Shown here in pieces: positions 9,371 to 18,266 of a DNA stretch of 64,000 bases. Where the stretch lies: the NCBI RefSeq assembly GCF_009930815.1, contig NZ_CP022222.1, positions 2,708,501 to 2,772,500 on the forward strand, in the 5' to 3' direction. Within the stretch, counting starts at the first letter, position 1, and every line of letters begins with the position of its first letter. The notes under the pieces are model-generated. The model saw nothing but the letters and a program-made list of their open reading frames with translations, was not told where the DNA came from and did no database searches. The stretch is from Bradyrhizobium sp. CCBAU 051011. GTDB lineage: Bacteria > Pseudomonadota > Alphaproteobacteria > Rhizobiales > Xanthobacteraceae. Both the position numbers and the translations under genes were made by a program.

Positions 9371-9397
9371 CCTCGCCCCGCTCTTGCGGGGAGAGGT
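9371..9397. repeat. Palindromic repeat / bidirectional hairpin between convergent genes
   Basis: CCCCGC, a TCTT loop and GCGGGG (9376-9391), flanked by imperfectly pairing CCTCG and AGAGG. It lies in the 59-bp gap between the convergent RND and MDR genes. The CTCTCCCCGC type of sequence recurs widely in Bradyrhizobium intergenic regions (family knowledge), and the hairpin may also act as a terminator for both genes. Confidence 0.55.
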
Positions 9398-9411
9398 TAA
9401 AGCAAAACGCC

Positions 9412-10413
9412 TTACACCCTCACCATGCGCTTGCCGCGGTTCTCGCCGGCGAGCAGGCCGATCAGCGCTTGCGGCGTGTTCTCGATGCCGTCGATCACGT
9501 CTTCTTTCACCTTGAGTTGGCCTGACGCCACCCAGGACTGCAGGTCCTTCAATGCCGCAGCGCTCTGGTCCATGTAATCCATCACGATGAAGCCCTGCAT
9601 GATGAGGCGCTTCACCACGATCAGGCCGGGCACGCCGCGCGGGCCGTGCGCCGACGGTACGCCGTCATATTGCGAGATCGCGCCGCAGCAGGCGATACGG
9701 CCGCGGTTGTTCATCAGCGACAGGCAGGCTTCCAAAATGTCGCCGCCGACATTGTCGAAATAGACGTCGATGCCCTTCGGTGCCGCGGCGCGCAGCGCCT
9801 TGAAGGTCGCGCCGTCCTTGTAGTCGACCGCGGCGTCGAAGCCGAGTTCGGACGTCAGCCACTGGCATTTGTCCTTGCCGCCGGCGATGCCGATGACGTT
9901 GCAGCCCTTGATCTTGGCGATCTGCCCGACGATCGATCCGACCGAGCCGGCGGCGGCTGACACGACGACGGTTTCACCTTCCTTTGGCTTGCCGACATGC
10001 AACAGACCAAAATAGGCGGTGAGGCCGGCGACGCCGTAGACGCTGAGCAGATGCGTCATCGGTTCCATCCTCGGCATCTTGTTCAGATGCTTTGCCGGCA
10101 CGGCGGCATAGTCTTGCCAGCCGGTGTCGCCGAACACGATATCTCCCGGCGCAAGTCCCGGCGCTTTTGAGGACACGACTTCGGCGATGCTGCCGCCCGC
10201 CATCACGGTGTTGGCCTCGACCGCGGCGCGGTAGGTGGCGCCGTGCATCCAGGCGCGGTTGGCGGCGTCGAGCGAGATGTAGCGCGTCCGCACCAGCGCC
10301 TCGCCGTCCTTCGGCGCGGGAACGCTCCCGTTGACCATCTTGAAATGCTCAGGTCCCAGCTTACCGGTCGGCTTCTCGACCAGCAGGATCTGACGATTGA
10401 CGGTGTCGCTCAT
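9412..10413 (-). CDS. NADP-dependent MDR-superfamily oxidoreductase
   Basis: 333-aa zinc-independent medium-chain reductase of the leukotriene B4 dehydrogenase/CurA-YncB group, expected to reduce alpha,beta-unsaturated ketones or alkenals with NADPH. The nucleotide-binding motif AAAGSVGSIVGQIAK lies at about residues 153-167, and GIAGGKDKC and VDYKDG follow in the cofactor-binding region. YFDNVGGD near 220 is typical of the group. No catalytic Zn-binding Cys/His set is seen. The ATG has GGGAG 10 nt upstream. It stands alone. Confidence 0.9.
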   Translation of the reverse strand: MSDTVNRQILLVEKPTGKLGPEHFKMVNGSVPAPKDGEALVRTRYISLDAANRAWMHGATYRAAVEANTVMAGGSIAEVVSSKAPGLAPGDIVFGDTGWQDYAAVPAKHLNKMPRMEPMTHLLSVYGVAGLTAYFGLLHVGKPKEGETVVVSAAAGSVGSIVGQIAKIKGCNVIGIAGGKDKCQWLTSELGFDAAVDYKDGATFKALRAAAPKGIDVYFDNVGGDILEACLSLMNNRGRIACCGAISQYDGVPSAHGPRGVPGLIVVKRLIMQGFIVMDYMDQSAAALKDLQSWVASGQLKVKEDVIDGIENTPQALIGLLAGENRGKRMVRV

Positions 10414-10503
10414 GACGTTTTCTCCCTCGGTGTCGCATTATGACGTGCCTTCCGGATCATGATCGAGGACAAGCCGTTCGGTTGCGCCGATTGTGCGCCA
10501 CGT

Positions 10504-11820
10504 TCAGAAAAAATCCAAATCTTCCGCGCGGCCGCCCTTGACGACCGTCGCGTATTCGACCGCCAGGAATAATCCGCCCGCCACGTACACTTTTCGCTTT
10601 TGTGCCCGGGCCATATCCTGCGAGAGGCACACTGCCTCCGCGATTGTCGCGGCAACCTGAATGTTTGCTTTGGGATTGCCGAGCCGCGCCGCGGCGGCGA
10701 TGGATGGCGCGTCGGCGCCCTTGTGATGCGCCGCGGTGCAGATGATGGTATCGAAGGAGGGCGCCAGCGCGCCGACGATCTCGTCCGCCTTCTTGTCGCG
10801 CGAAGCGCCGGTGACGAGAATCCAGCCGTCGGCGCCATGGACCGAGGTGAGGCTCGCAAGGGATTGCCTGATGCCATCAGGGGTGTGGCCGACATCGATC
10901 ACGGTGAGCGGATCCTGCTGGATCACCTCCAGGCGGGCGGGCCATCGCGCGTCACGCAGACCCGAACGGATGGCAGTTTCGATCCGCTCGGGAATCTTGC
11001 GCGGGTGCTCGCGTTGCAGCCAGAGCAGAAACAGCGTCGTTGCGATGGCCGCGTTGTTGAACTGGAACGCGCCGGGCAGGCTCAATTCGATGCCAGCGAA
11101 ATCGTAATCTCCGAAATGGAAATCGAAATGCTGGCCTGACACGGCCACAACCTCGTTGCCGATGTCGATCGCGTCGCGGACGAACAGCGAAGTGCAGCCG
11201 CGCCAGCGATTATACTCGGCGAGGTGCTGCCGCAGGCCGCCGCAGTTCTCGCCATAGATGATCGTGCCGCCGGCGGCGCAGGCGTCGCTCTTGTCTGATA
11301 CGATCAGTTCGAGGGTGTTGCCGAGCAATTCGACATGCTCGTAATCAACCGAAGTGACGCAGGTTTCGCGGGCACCGATCAGGCGGACCGGATCGTAGCG
11401 TCCGCCGATGCCGGCCTCGAACACGGCGAAATCGCATCCGCTCTTCTGGAAGTGCAGGCAGGCGAGCGCGAACAGCGCTTCGAAGCTGCCGAATTGTTCG
11501 CCGCGTCTCCTCGCGACATCGGCGACAGCGGTCTCGACCTGAGCCTGCAGCCGGGCGAACATATCGTCGCCGATTTCGACACCATCGACCTGGATGCGTT
11601 CGTTGAAACGAAACAAATGCGGGGAAGTGAAGAGGCCTGTGCGCAGACCGTAGGCACGGCCGATTCGAGCGCACATCGCCGCCGTGCTGCCCTTGCCGTT
11701 CGATCCAGTCACCACCACCGAGATGCGTCGCAGCCAGGCGCGATCGACGGCCAGCACGTCCAACAGCTCCGCCATGCGCGCAAGGCTGATGCCGTCGCCG
11801 TATTTCGGCAGGTCGAACAC
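10504..11820 (-). CDS. FolC-like Mur ligase paired with an ATP-grasp enzyme
   Basis: 438-aa ATP-dependent amide ligase of the Mur/FolC superfamily. The P-loop VVTGSNGKGSTAAM lies near residues 36-50, FTSPHLFRFNERI near 63-75, FEAGIGGRYDP near 137-148, the DYEHVELLG/SDKSDA segment (position of the carbamylated Lys) near 165-185, and DVGHTPDGIR near 317-326. FolC usually has LGGRLDATN and DGAHNP at the last positions, so the substrate pocket differs. The GTG start shares one base with the TAG of the upstream ATP-grasp gene, so they are coupled. It could be an accessory folylpolyglutamate synthase, but the partner suggests a two-step ligase system resembling split cyanophycin synthetase. Confidence 0.8.
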   Translation of the reverse strand: MFDLPKYGDGISLARMAELLDVLAVDRAWLRRISVVVTGSNGKGSTAAMCARIGRAYGLRTGLFTSPHLFRFNERIQVDGVEIGDDMFARLQAQVETAVADVARRRGEQFGSFEALFALACLHFQKSGCDFAVFEAGIGGRYDPVRLIGARETCVTSVDYEHVELLGNTLELIVSDKSDACAAGGTIIYGENCGGLRQHLAEYNRWRGCTSLFVRDAIDIGNEVVAVSGQHFDFHFGDYDFAGIELSLPGAFQFNNAAIATTLFLLWLQREHPRKIPERIETAIRSGLRDARWPARLEVIQQDPLTVIDVGHTPDGIRQSLASLTSVHGADGWILVTGASRDKKADEIVGALAPSFDTIICTAAHHKGADAPSIAAAARLGNPKANIQVAATIAEAVCLSQDMARAQKRKVYVAGGLFLAVEYATVVKGGRAEDLDFF

Positions 11821-12818
11821 TACAGCAATCCCATAGCGGAAAAGGTGTGATGCCAGATTTTCAGGATCAGGTCGCTTCGATTGGAATCCTCCAGCAAGCG
11901 GATCGCGGGGTTTGAATTCACCTCGATGATCTCGATTGTCTCCGGATCGCCGTCGGCATCGACGAACATGTCCACCGCCGCGACGCGAAGTCCGAGCGCG
12001 CGGGCAGCCTGCCGCGCCATCGTAACTGCCTTTTCGGAAGGCGCCGGCGCCAGCACCATCGTGCCGCCCGCACTCAGGTTCATCCGGCCGGGGATCTCGC
12101 GGCGCTCGCCCTTTGCCGGCACCGCATCGAGCGATGGATCGTTGACTGGCAGCGCAGCAGGCGACAGGCCGCGGGCGCGCAGGGCGTCGTTATGGGCAGC
12201 GAGCAGTTCGCGAATGCTGTGCGCGCCGTCGCCTGTGATGGACGGTGGATATTTTCGTGCGCAGTAGAGCGAATCATCGTCGAGCACGAAAACGCGATAC
12301 TCCATCCCTTCGATGATCGGCTGGATCAGGACCGCGTCGTAATACTTCGTTACGTCGTCGAGATAACGAATGAGCGCCGCTTCGCCGCGAACGGCCTGCG
12401 CGAAATCGCCGCGCGATCCCGTGAGTGGTTTGACGAAGGCCGCGCCGCCCAACGTCTTGAAATGGTCGATCGCGTCGTTGCGCTCATGTCCCGCCGGGCG
12501 ATGCGCGCGGTGGCGGTCGTGCAGGAAGAAGTATTCGCCGCCAAGCGCCGGCACGCCGGCGTCGCGCAGAATCCGGCTTGCAAAATATTTGTCGGACACC
12601 AGCGTCGAGGCGGTGGCATTGTTCTGCGGGTACCAGGAGCATCGGCCGGCGCCGAAATGAAGCTGCCGGTCGCGCGAGGCGACGCTGAACAGCAGTCCCG
12701 AGCCGCCGTCGAGGTCGCGAAATTCCAGCCCGAACTCGGCGCAGGCAAATTCCGCATAGACCGTCTGGTCCGGATAGAAGCCCGGTTTTCCCGTTCGAAA
12801 CTCGCCTGGGCTTCGCAT
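11820..12818 (-). CDS. ATP-grasp ligase (cyanophycin-synthetase/RimK-like)
   Basis: 332-aa ATP-grasp enzyme expected to form a carboxylate-amine bond through an acyl-phosphate. Features in order: SDKYFASRILRDAGVPALG (entry to the ATP-grasp fold, about residues 74-92), AAFVKPLTGSRGDFA near 130-144 (phosphate-binding loop), LIQPIIEGMEYRVFVLDD near 165-182, AVDMFVDADG near 285, and the Mg-binding IIEVNSNPAIRLLE near 300-313. The ATG at 12818 has AAGAGA upstream. It is the first gene of a pair with the Mur ligase. Cyanophycin synthetase has both activities in one chain in the same order, but this protein lacks that enzyme's long N-terminal region. The substrate is unknown. Confidence 0.82.
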   Translation of the reverse strand: MRSPGEFRTGKPGFYPDQTVYAEFACAEFGLEFRDLDGGSGLLFSVASRDRQLHFGAGRCSWYPQNNATASTLVSDKYFASRILRDAGVPALGGEYFFLHDRHRAHRPAGHERNDAIDHFKTLGGAAFVKPLTGSRGDFAQAVRGEAALIRYLDDVTKYYDAVLIQPIIEGMEYRVFVLDDDSLYCARKYPPSITGDGAHSIRELLAAHNDALRARGLSPAALPVNDPSLDAVPAKGERREIPGRMNLSAGGTMVLAPAPSEKAVTMARQAARALGLRVAAVDMFVDADGDPETIEIIEVNSNPAIRLLEDSNRSDLILKIWHHTFSAMGLL

Positions 12819-13109
12819 GCGATCTCTTTTTGAAACGTTCTTAATTTGCCGTAGTCATTTATTGCCAGATCAGCGTCGAATTCAGCAAGTTAATTGCGTG
12901 AAGGCGGCATTAACGAAGCCAATCGAACCTTTTTGCAAAATAGACCGACAGCTATTCCGAGTTCTCAATTGTGCTGTAGGTCATATTGACTATGTGTGTG
13001 CCGTGCGCAAATGAAGCGCCAAATCGCCGATGATTTCGCTGATTTTTGGCACTTTGAGGCCCGAAGACCGAAACGTTCTACATCGAGACGTCAGGAAAAA
13101 CGAAAACAC

Positions 13110-13883
13110 ATGAGCGCGTTCTATCGAGAGAAAGTTCTTTCTGTCCGCCACTGGACCGACACGCTTTTCAGCTTCCGGGCCACCCGCGATTCCGGCTTCC
13201 GCTTCCAGAATGGCCAGTTTGCGATGATCGGCCTCGAGGTTGAAGGCCGGCCGCTGCTGCGCGCCTACAGCATGGCGAGCGCCAATCACGAGGAAGAGCT
13301 CGAGTTCTTCTCGATCAAGGTCCCCAACGGTCCGCTGACCTCGAAACTGCAGAAGATCCGCGAGGGCGATGAGATTCTGGTCGGCCGCAAGGCGACCGGC
13401 ACGCTGATCACCGACAATCTGATTCCGGGCAAGCGCCTGCTGCTGCTGTCGACCGGCACGGGGCTGGCGCCGTTCGCGAGCCTGATCAAGGATCCCGACG
13501 TCTATGAGCGCTACGAGACCATCGTGCTCGTCCATGGCTGCCGGCAGGTATCCGAACTCGCCTATGGCGAGGATCTGGTCGCCACGTTGCGCGACGACGA
13601 ACTGTTCGGGCCGCTGTTGTCGGAGAAGCTGCTGTACTATCCGACCGTGACCCGCGAGCCGTTCCGCAACCGCGGCCGTATCACTGATCTGATCTCGTCC
13701 GAGCAATTGTTCAACGACATCCACCAGTCGCCGCTCGACATCGAGACCGACCGCATCATGATGTGCGGCAGCCCGGGGATGCTGGAAGAGCTGAAGCAGA
13801 TGTTCGAATCCGGCGGCTTCATCGAAGGCAGCGGCAACACGCCCGGCCATTTCGTGATCGAAAAGGCGTTCGTCGAGCGCTGA
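13110..13883 (+). CDS. fpr: Ferredoxin--NADP(+) reductase
   Basis: 257-aa FAD enzyme transferring electrons between NADPH and ferredoxin or flavodoxin. The FAD-binding motif is LRAYSMAS (about residues 50-57), the pyrophosphate/NADP motif LLLLSTGTGLAPFASL (about 110-125), and MMCGSPGMLEELKQMF near 220-235. The C-terminus FVIEKAFVER extends beyond the aromatic-ending plastidic form, as in bacterial (Rhodobacter/Azotobacter) Fprs. The start at MSAFYREK (13110) is chosen because it fits the family length; the upstream in-frame ATG at 12996 would add 38 atypical residues. The promoter must lie in 12819-13109, where I see no clear operator. Confidence 0.92.
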   Translation: MSAFYREKVLSVRHWTDTLFSFRATRDSGFRFQNGQFAMIGLEVEGRPLLRAYSMASANHEEELEFFSIKVPNGPLTSKLQKIREGDEILVGRKATGTLITDNLIPGKRLLLLSTGTGLAPFASLIKDPDVYERYETIVLVHGCRQVSELAYGEDLVATLRDDELFGPLLSEKLLYYPTVTREPFRNRGRITDLISSEQLFNDIHQSPLDIETDRIMMCGSPGMLEELKQMFESGGFIEGSGNTPGHFVIEKAFVER

Positions 13884-13893
13884 AAAGTTCTCT

Positions 13894-13994
13894 GTCATTC
13901 CGGGGCGATGCGAAGCATCGAACTATGGTGCGCACTTGCGCACCTGAGAATCTCGAGATTCCGGGTCTGGTCCTTCGGACCATCCCGGAATGAC
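13894..13994. repeat. Bradyrhizobium-type compound palindromic intergenic repeat
   Basis: About 101 bp bounded by perfect 10-bp inverted termini (GTCATTCCGG at 13894, CCGGAATGAC ending at 13994). It contains smaller palindromes: GTGCGCACTTGCGCAC (13929-13942 core), GAATCTCGAGATTC (13948-13961) and GGTCCTTCGGACC. I recognise this architecture as a highly repeated intergenic element of Bradyrhizobium and Rhodopseudomonas. It starts 10 bp after the fpr stop and could fold as RNA. Confidence 0.8.
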
Positions 13995-14086
13995 GGCACC
14001 GTAGCCCACCCTATCCCCCCGCTGCTATAACAACTCCCGCACGTCGCGCGGCTCGTTGCCGACGCTGCGATTGAGGGAGCGTTTGC

Positions 14087-14959
14087 GTGTCGGTACGCGA
14101 CGAGATCGGCCGTGCCAAGACCGCCTTCGTGTTCGCAGGCGGCGGCAGCTTTGGCGCCATCCAGGTCGGCATGCTGCAGTCGCTTGCCGCCCACGGCGTA
14201 CACGCCGACATGGTGGTCGGCTGCAGTGTCGGGGCGCTGAACGGCGCGTTCTATGCGGGCGATCCCACGCTCGATGGCGTGCAGCGGCTCGCCGCCATCT
14301 GGCGCGGGTTGCAGCGGCACGACGTCTTTCCGATGAGCTGGCGGACGGTGCTGAGTTTTCTGTGGCACCGCGATTTCCTGATTCCCCATGACGGTATCCG
14401 CAAGCTGATCGACGATCACATCCCCTATCGCAATCTGGAAGAGGCGAAGCTGCCGGTGCATATCGTCACCACCGACATCGTCTCCGGTGACAGCGTGGTA
14501 CTGTCGGAAGGCTCCACAGCGGAGGCGATCGTCGCGTCCACCGCGATCCCGGGCGCGTTCTCGCCGATCCGCTACAAGGACTATTATCTCGCCGACGGCG
14601 CGATCTCCAGCAACACGCCGATACAGGTCGCGGTGAAGAAGGGCGCCAGGCGCCTGATCATTTTGCCGACCGGGCACGCCTGCGCGAACCAGGCGCCGCC
14701 GGTCGGAGCGGTCGCCAACGCGCTGCATGCGCTTACGCTCCTGATCGCGCGGCAACTGGTCAACGAGCTCGAGATGCTTGGGCCCGATATCGAGTATTTC
14801 GTGGTGCCGCCGCTATGTCCGCTGGTCGGTTCACCCTACGATTTCTCGCGAACCGCCGATCACATCGATCGCGCCATCCTCACCACCGATGCGTGGCTGG
14901 CCCAGCATGACCTGCAGCAGGGCAAGATTCCGCACGAGATGCGGCTGCACAGCCACTGA
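14087..14959 (+). CDS. Patatin-like phospholipase
   Basis: 290-aa Ser-Asp dyad acyl hydrolase. The oxyanion loop is FAGGGSFGAIQVG (about residues 15-27), the nucleophile elbow is GCSVG (Ser near 47), and the catalytic Asp lies in ADGAISSNTP (near 168). Length fits short cytoplasmic bacterial patatins; no signal peptide is visible. The start is GTG with GAGGGA upstream. It follows the palindromic repeat and is not tightly linked to its neighbours. A second patatin of a different subgroup occurs at 42471-43499. Confidence 0.9.
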   Translation: MSVRDEIGRAKTAFVFAGGGSFGAIQVGMLQSLAAHGVHADMVVGCSVGALNGAFYAGDPTLDGVQRLAAIWRGLQRHDVFPMSWRTVLSFLWHRDFLIPHDGIRKLIDDHIPYRNLEEAKLPVHIVTTDIVSGDSVVLSEGSTAEAIVASTAIPGAFSPIRYKDYYLADGAISSNTPIQVAVKKGARRLIILPTGHACANQAPPVGAVANALHALTLLIARQLVNELEMLGPDIEYFVVPPLCPLVGSPYDFSRTADHIDRAILTTDAWLAQHDLQQGKIPHEMRLHSH

Positions 14960-15139
14960 CTGGCCGGGCGTCGGCTCGTTACGCTGCACTGCAAAAGTGC
15001 GACAGGTTTATTAATTCCGCCAACTATTTTTCTAAGCCGCCGTCACTTCCGCGAGTGCCGCTCCGTATATCGTGTAGCGCTCGTTCCGGCGGTTGGACTA
15101 AGCTGGCGCCGGCAACACGACAATTCGGCTGAGGGTTCT

Positions 15140-16771
15140 ATGGAAACGCTGCTGCTGCCATTCTCGCCACGCTACATCGTGCTGACGGTCTGCGCCGTCG
15201 TCACGGCATTGCTGATCGGCATCGGGATTTTCGACCATAACGTGAAGGTGTGGGAAATTCTGCTGATCCCGATCGTGATTTTCGGCGCGCTCACGGTGCT
15301 CGGCATTCGCGATCTCTTGCAAAAGAATCATGCCGTCTTACGCAACTATCCGATCTCGGCGCATATCCGTTTCCTGCTCGAAGAGATCAGGCCGGAGATA
15401 CGGCAATACTTCTTCGAGAGCGAGAAGGACGGCATGCCGTTCTCCCGCGATACCCGCGCCCTGGTCTATCAGCGCGCCAAGATGCAGCTCGACAAGCGGC
15501 CGTTCGGCACCCAGGAAGACGTCTATCGCGAGGGTTACGAATGGATGCATCATTCGGTGGCGCCGAAGGCTCATGGCGGCACGCAATTCCGCGTCACCGT
15601 CGGTGGTCCGGATTGCACCAAACCGTATTCGGCATCGGTCTTCAACATCTCGGCGATGAGCTTTGGCGCGCTCAGCCCCAACTCCGTGCGGGCGCTGAAT
15701 ACCGGCGCCAAGAAGGGCGGCTTTGCGCATGACACCGGCGAGGGCGGTGTCAGTCCCTATCATCGCGAAAACGGCGGCGACCTCATCTGGGAGATCGGCT
15801 CCGGCTATTTCGGCTGCCGCAACCGCGACGGTTCGTTCAACCCGGAGGAATTCGCCCGCGTCGCGGCCGACGACCAGATCAAGATGGTCGAGCTCAAGAT
15901 CAGCCAGGGCGCCAAGCCCGGACATGGTGGCGTGTTGCCGGCGGCCAAGGTATCGGAGGAGATCTCCAAGATCAGGGGCGTCGCGATGGGCGAGGATTGC
16001 ATTTCGCCGGCCACTCACAGCGCGTTTTCGACGCCACTGGAAATGATGGCATTCATCGGCGAGATGCGCAGGCTGTCGGGCGGCAAGCCGGCCGGGTTCA
16101 AGATGTGTATTGGCCACCCCTGGGAGTTCCTGGCGATCTGCAAGGCGATGCTGGAGACCGGCATCTATCCCGACTTCATTGTCGTCGACGGCAATGAGGG
16201 TGGCACCGGCGCGGCTCCGCTGGAGTTCATGGATCATCTGGGCATGCCGATGCGCGAGGGCGTCAGCTTCGTCCACAACGCGCTGATCGGCATCAACGCG
16301 CGCGACCGCATCAAGATCGGCGCCGCCGGCAAGATCGCGACCGCCTTCGACATGGCGCGCGCCATGGCAATCGGAGCGGACTGGTGCAATTCCGCGCGCG
16401 GATTCATGTTCGCGCTGGGCTGCATCCAGTCCTTGAGTTGCCACACCGATCGTTGTCCGACCGGCGTGTCCACGCAGGATCCGATCCGCGCCCGGGCGTT
16501 GGTGGTGCCGCTCAAGACCGAGCGGGTTTACATGTACCATCACGCCACCCTGCACGCGCTGTCCGAGCTTCTCGCCGCCGCCGGCCTCGACCATCCGAAG
16601 CAACTGCGGCCAATCCACTTCTCGAAGCGCACGTCGAGCACAGAGGTGATGTCGTTCGCGAAACTCTATCCGGCGCTGCGACCGGGCGAGTTGATCGAGG
16701 GCACCCAGGATCCGCGCTTCCGCGATGCCTGGGCGATGGCACGCGCGGATTCGTTCCAACCGGCGGGATAA
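15140..16771 (+). CDS. Membrane-anchored FMN-binding glutamate-synthase-family protein
   Basis: 543 aa. Two hydrophobic segments near the N-terminus (about 12-30 and 38-55) are followed by a GltB-type FMN barrel, with FNISAMSFGALSPNSVRAL near 170, GEGGVSPYH near 200, ISQGAKPGHGG near 257, VDGNEGGTGAAPLEF near 350 and CIQSLSCHTDRCPTGV near 435. The last carries cysteines placed like those of the 3Fe-4S site of glutamate synthase. The amidotransferase domain is absent, so ammonia-channelling GltB activity is unlikely; the family's reaction is not established. It is monocistronic by spacing (125 bp to the next gene). Confidence 0.87.
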   Translation: METLLLPFSPRYIVLTVCAVVTALLIGIGIFDHNVKVWEILLIPIVIFGALTVLGIRDLLQKNHAVLRNYPISAHIRFLLEEIRPEIRQYFFESEKDGMPFSRDTRALVYQRAKMQLDKRPFGTQEDVYREGYEWMHHSVAPKAHGGTQFRVTVGGPDCTKPYSASVFNISAMSFGALSPNSVRALNTGAKKGGFAHDTGEGGVSPYHRENGGDLIWEIGSGYFGCRNRDGSFNPEEFARVAADDQIKMVELKISQGAKPGHGGVLPAAKVSEEISKIRGVAMGEDCISPATHSAFSTPLEMMAFIGEMRRLSGGKPAGFKMCIGHPWEFLAICKAMLETGIYPDFIVVDGNEGGTGAAPLEFMDHLGMPMREGVSFVHNALIGINARDRIKIGAAGKIATAFDMARAMAIGADWCNSARGFMFALGCIQSLSCHTDRCPTGVSTQDPIRARALVVPLKTERVYMYHHATLHALSELLAAAGLDHPKQLRPIHFSKRTSSTEVMSFAKLYPALRPGELIEGTQDPRFRDAWAMARADSFQPAG

Positions 16772-16840
16772 AAATCCCAGCGGCTTCCCACGCTCTTTTG
16801 ACCTCATCCGGATGGGATTTCTGGTAAGAGATTTGCTTCC

Positions 16841-16871
16841 GTGGTGGGAAGTGGTGGGAACGTGGTGGGAA
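16841..16871. repeat. Three tandem copies of GTGGTGGGAA
   Basis: GTGGTGGGAA occurs at 16841, 16851 and 16862 with one extra C between the second and third copy, 25 bp upstream of the CNNM/CBS gene. This may be a slippage product or a binding array; no known motif is recognised. Confidence 0.6.
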
Positions 16872-16896
16872 CCGGTAGCCACAAGAAAATGAGATA

Positions 16897-18204
16897 ATGA
16901 TCTACCTCGATCTCGGGATCGTTGCGGTCCTGATTGTCACCAACGGATTGCTCGCAATGTCAGAGCTGGCCATCGTTTCTTCGCGGCCGGCGCGACTGGC
17001 GGCGCTAGTTGAAAAGAACGTCAAAGGGTCTCGCCGCGCGCTGGCTCTGGCGTCCGATCCGGGCAAATTTCTCTCGACGGTGCAGATTGGTATTACGCTG
17101 ATCGGCGTGCTGTCCGGGGCATTTTCCGGCGCCACTCTCGGTCTGCGACTGACGAACATGCTGGTTGAAGCCGGATGGTCGCAAGCTCTGGCTGACGTCA
17201 TTGGCGTCGGCACCGTGGTGACGGTTATTACCTACGCGTCGCTCATCATCGGCGAATTGGTGCCCAAGCAAATTGCCCTGCGCGATCCGGAATCGGTGGC
17301 GGTGCGCGTAGCGCCTTACATGACGCTGCTTGCTAAGATCTCACTGCCTGCCGTCTGGCTTCTCGATCGATCGGGCAGAGCATTGTTGTGGCTGCTGGGT
17401 CACCGTGGTGCGGCCGGCGAGAAAGTCAGCGAGGATGAAATCCGCACGCTGGTCGTCGAAGCCGAGAATGCCGGCGTGCTCGAACCCGGCGAAAAGGAGA
17501 TGATCGCGGGCGTCATGCGCCTCGGCGACCTTCCCGTGGGTGCCGTGATGACGCCGCGCCGGGAGGTGAGCATGATCAACCTGACCGACGACATGCAAAC
17601 CGTCCGCGCCGCGCTGGCCGCCAGCAGCCATTCCCGTTTTGTGGTCTTCGATCCGGCCGCCGATGCCGCGGTCGGGATCGTCAATGCCAAGGACATGCTG
17701 GACTGCTGTCTGTCGGGTCAGGCGCCTGACATCGGCAAGCTGGTTCGTCCGGCGCCGGTGATTCCGGAATTTCTCGATGCGCGGGACGTCGTCGCGATCC
17801 TGCGCGACTCCGCCGTCCATATGGGACTGGTTCATGACGAGTACGGCGTGTTCCAGGGCGTGGTGACCAGTGCAGATATTCTCGAATCGATCGTCGGTGG
17901 CTTTCACACGGAGGAGGGGCCGCCGGAAGCGGCAGCCGTCAGACGCGACGACGGTTCGTATTTGATCTCAGGTTGGATGTCCGCCGTTGAGTTTGCTTCG
18001 CTGCTGCGGTTCGAGGTGCCGGTGTCCCATGACTACGAGACCGTTGCCGGCCTCCTGCTCAGCCATTTCGGCCGGATACCTGACGTCGGCGACCACATCG
18101 AAGTGGATGGTTGGCGCTTCGAGATCGTCGATCTCGATGGCCGACGCATCGACAAGCTGCTGGCCGTCAGGACTGGCGACGCTTCTCCCGGTGGAGAAGC
18201 GTGA
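16897..18204 (+). CDS. CNNM/CorC-HlyC-type membrane protein with CBS pair
   Basis: 435-aa inner-membrane protein of the 'hemolysin family' (UPF0053). The DUF21 transmembrane domain covers about residues 1-195, with ALASDPGKFLSTVQIGITLIG-type helices and GELVPKQIALRDPE near 118-131. Two CBS domains lie at about 215-335 (VMTPRREVSMINL..., VHDEYGVFQGVVTSADILE), and a C-terminal CorC/HlyC domain follows. Homologues take part in Mg/Co or Na handling; a true haemolysin role is not supported. The ribosome site is weak (GAGATA). It converges on the porin gene with a 62-bp gap. Confidence 0.9.
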   Translation: MIYLDLGIVAVLIVTNGLLAMSELAIVSSRPARLAALVEKNVKGSRRALALASDPGKFLSTVQIGITLIGVLSGAFSGATLGLRLTNMLVEAGWSQALADVIGVGTVVTVITYASLIIGELVPKQIALRDPESVAVRVAPYMTLLAKISLPAVWLLDRSGRALLWLLGHRGAAGEKVSEDEIRTLVVEAENAGVLEPGEKEMIAGVMRLGDLPVGAVMTPRREVSMINLTDDMQTVRAALAASSHSRFVVFDPAADAAVGIVNAKDMLDCCLSGQAPDIGKLVRPAPVIPEFLDARDVVAILRDSAVHMGLVHDEYGVFQGVVTSADILESIVGGFHTEEGPPEAAAVRRDDGSYLISGWMSAVEFASLLRFEVPVSHDYETVAGLLLSHFGRIPDVGDHIEVDGWRFEIVDLDGRRIDKLLAVRTGDASPGGEA

Positions 18205-18266
18205 CGCGGGGCTCGCTTGAGCTGCTGCCCCAAGTGGGTTGCTCGCAGTTGAGCGGAAGGCCCAGA

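Noticed and set aside
16841..16871. CRISPR-like or regulatory repeat array
   Set aside because: Three 10-bp repeats without spacers; too short for CRISPR and without a recognised binding motif.
15338..16882. Minus-strand frame of 514 codons opposite the FMN glutamate-synthase-like gene
   Set aside because: Antisense shadow; the plus-strand gene has all family motifs.
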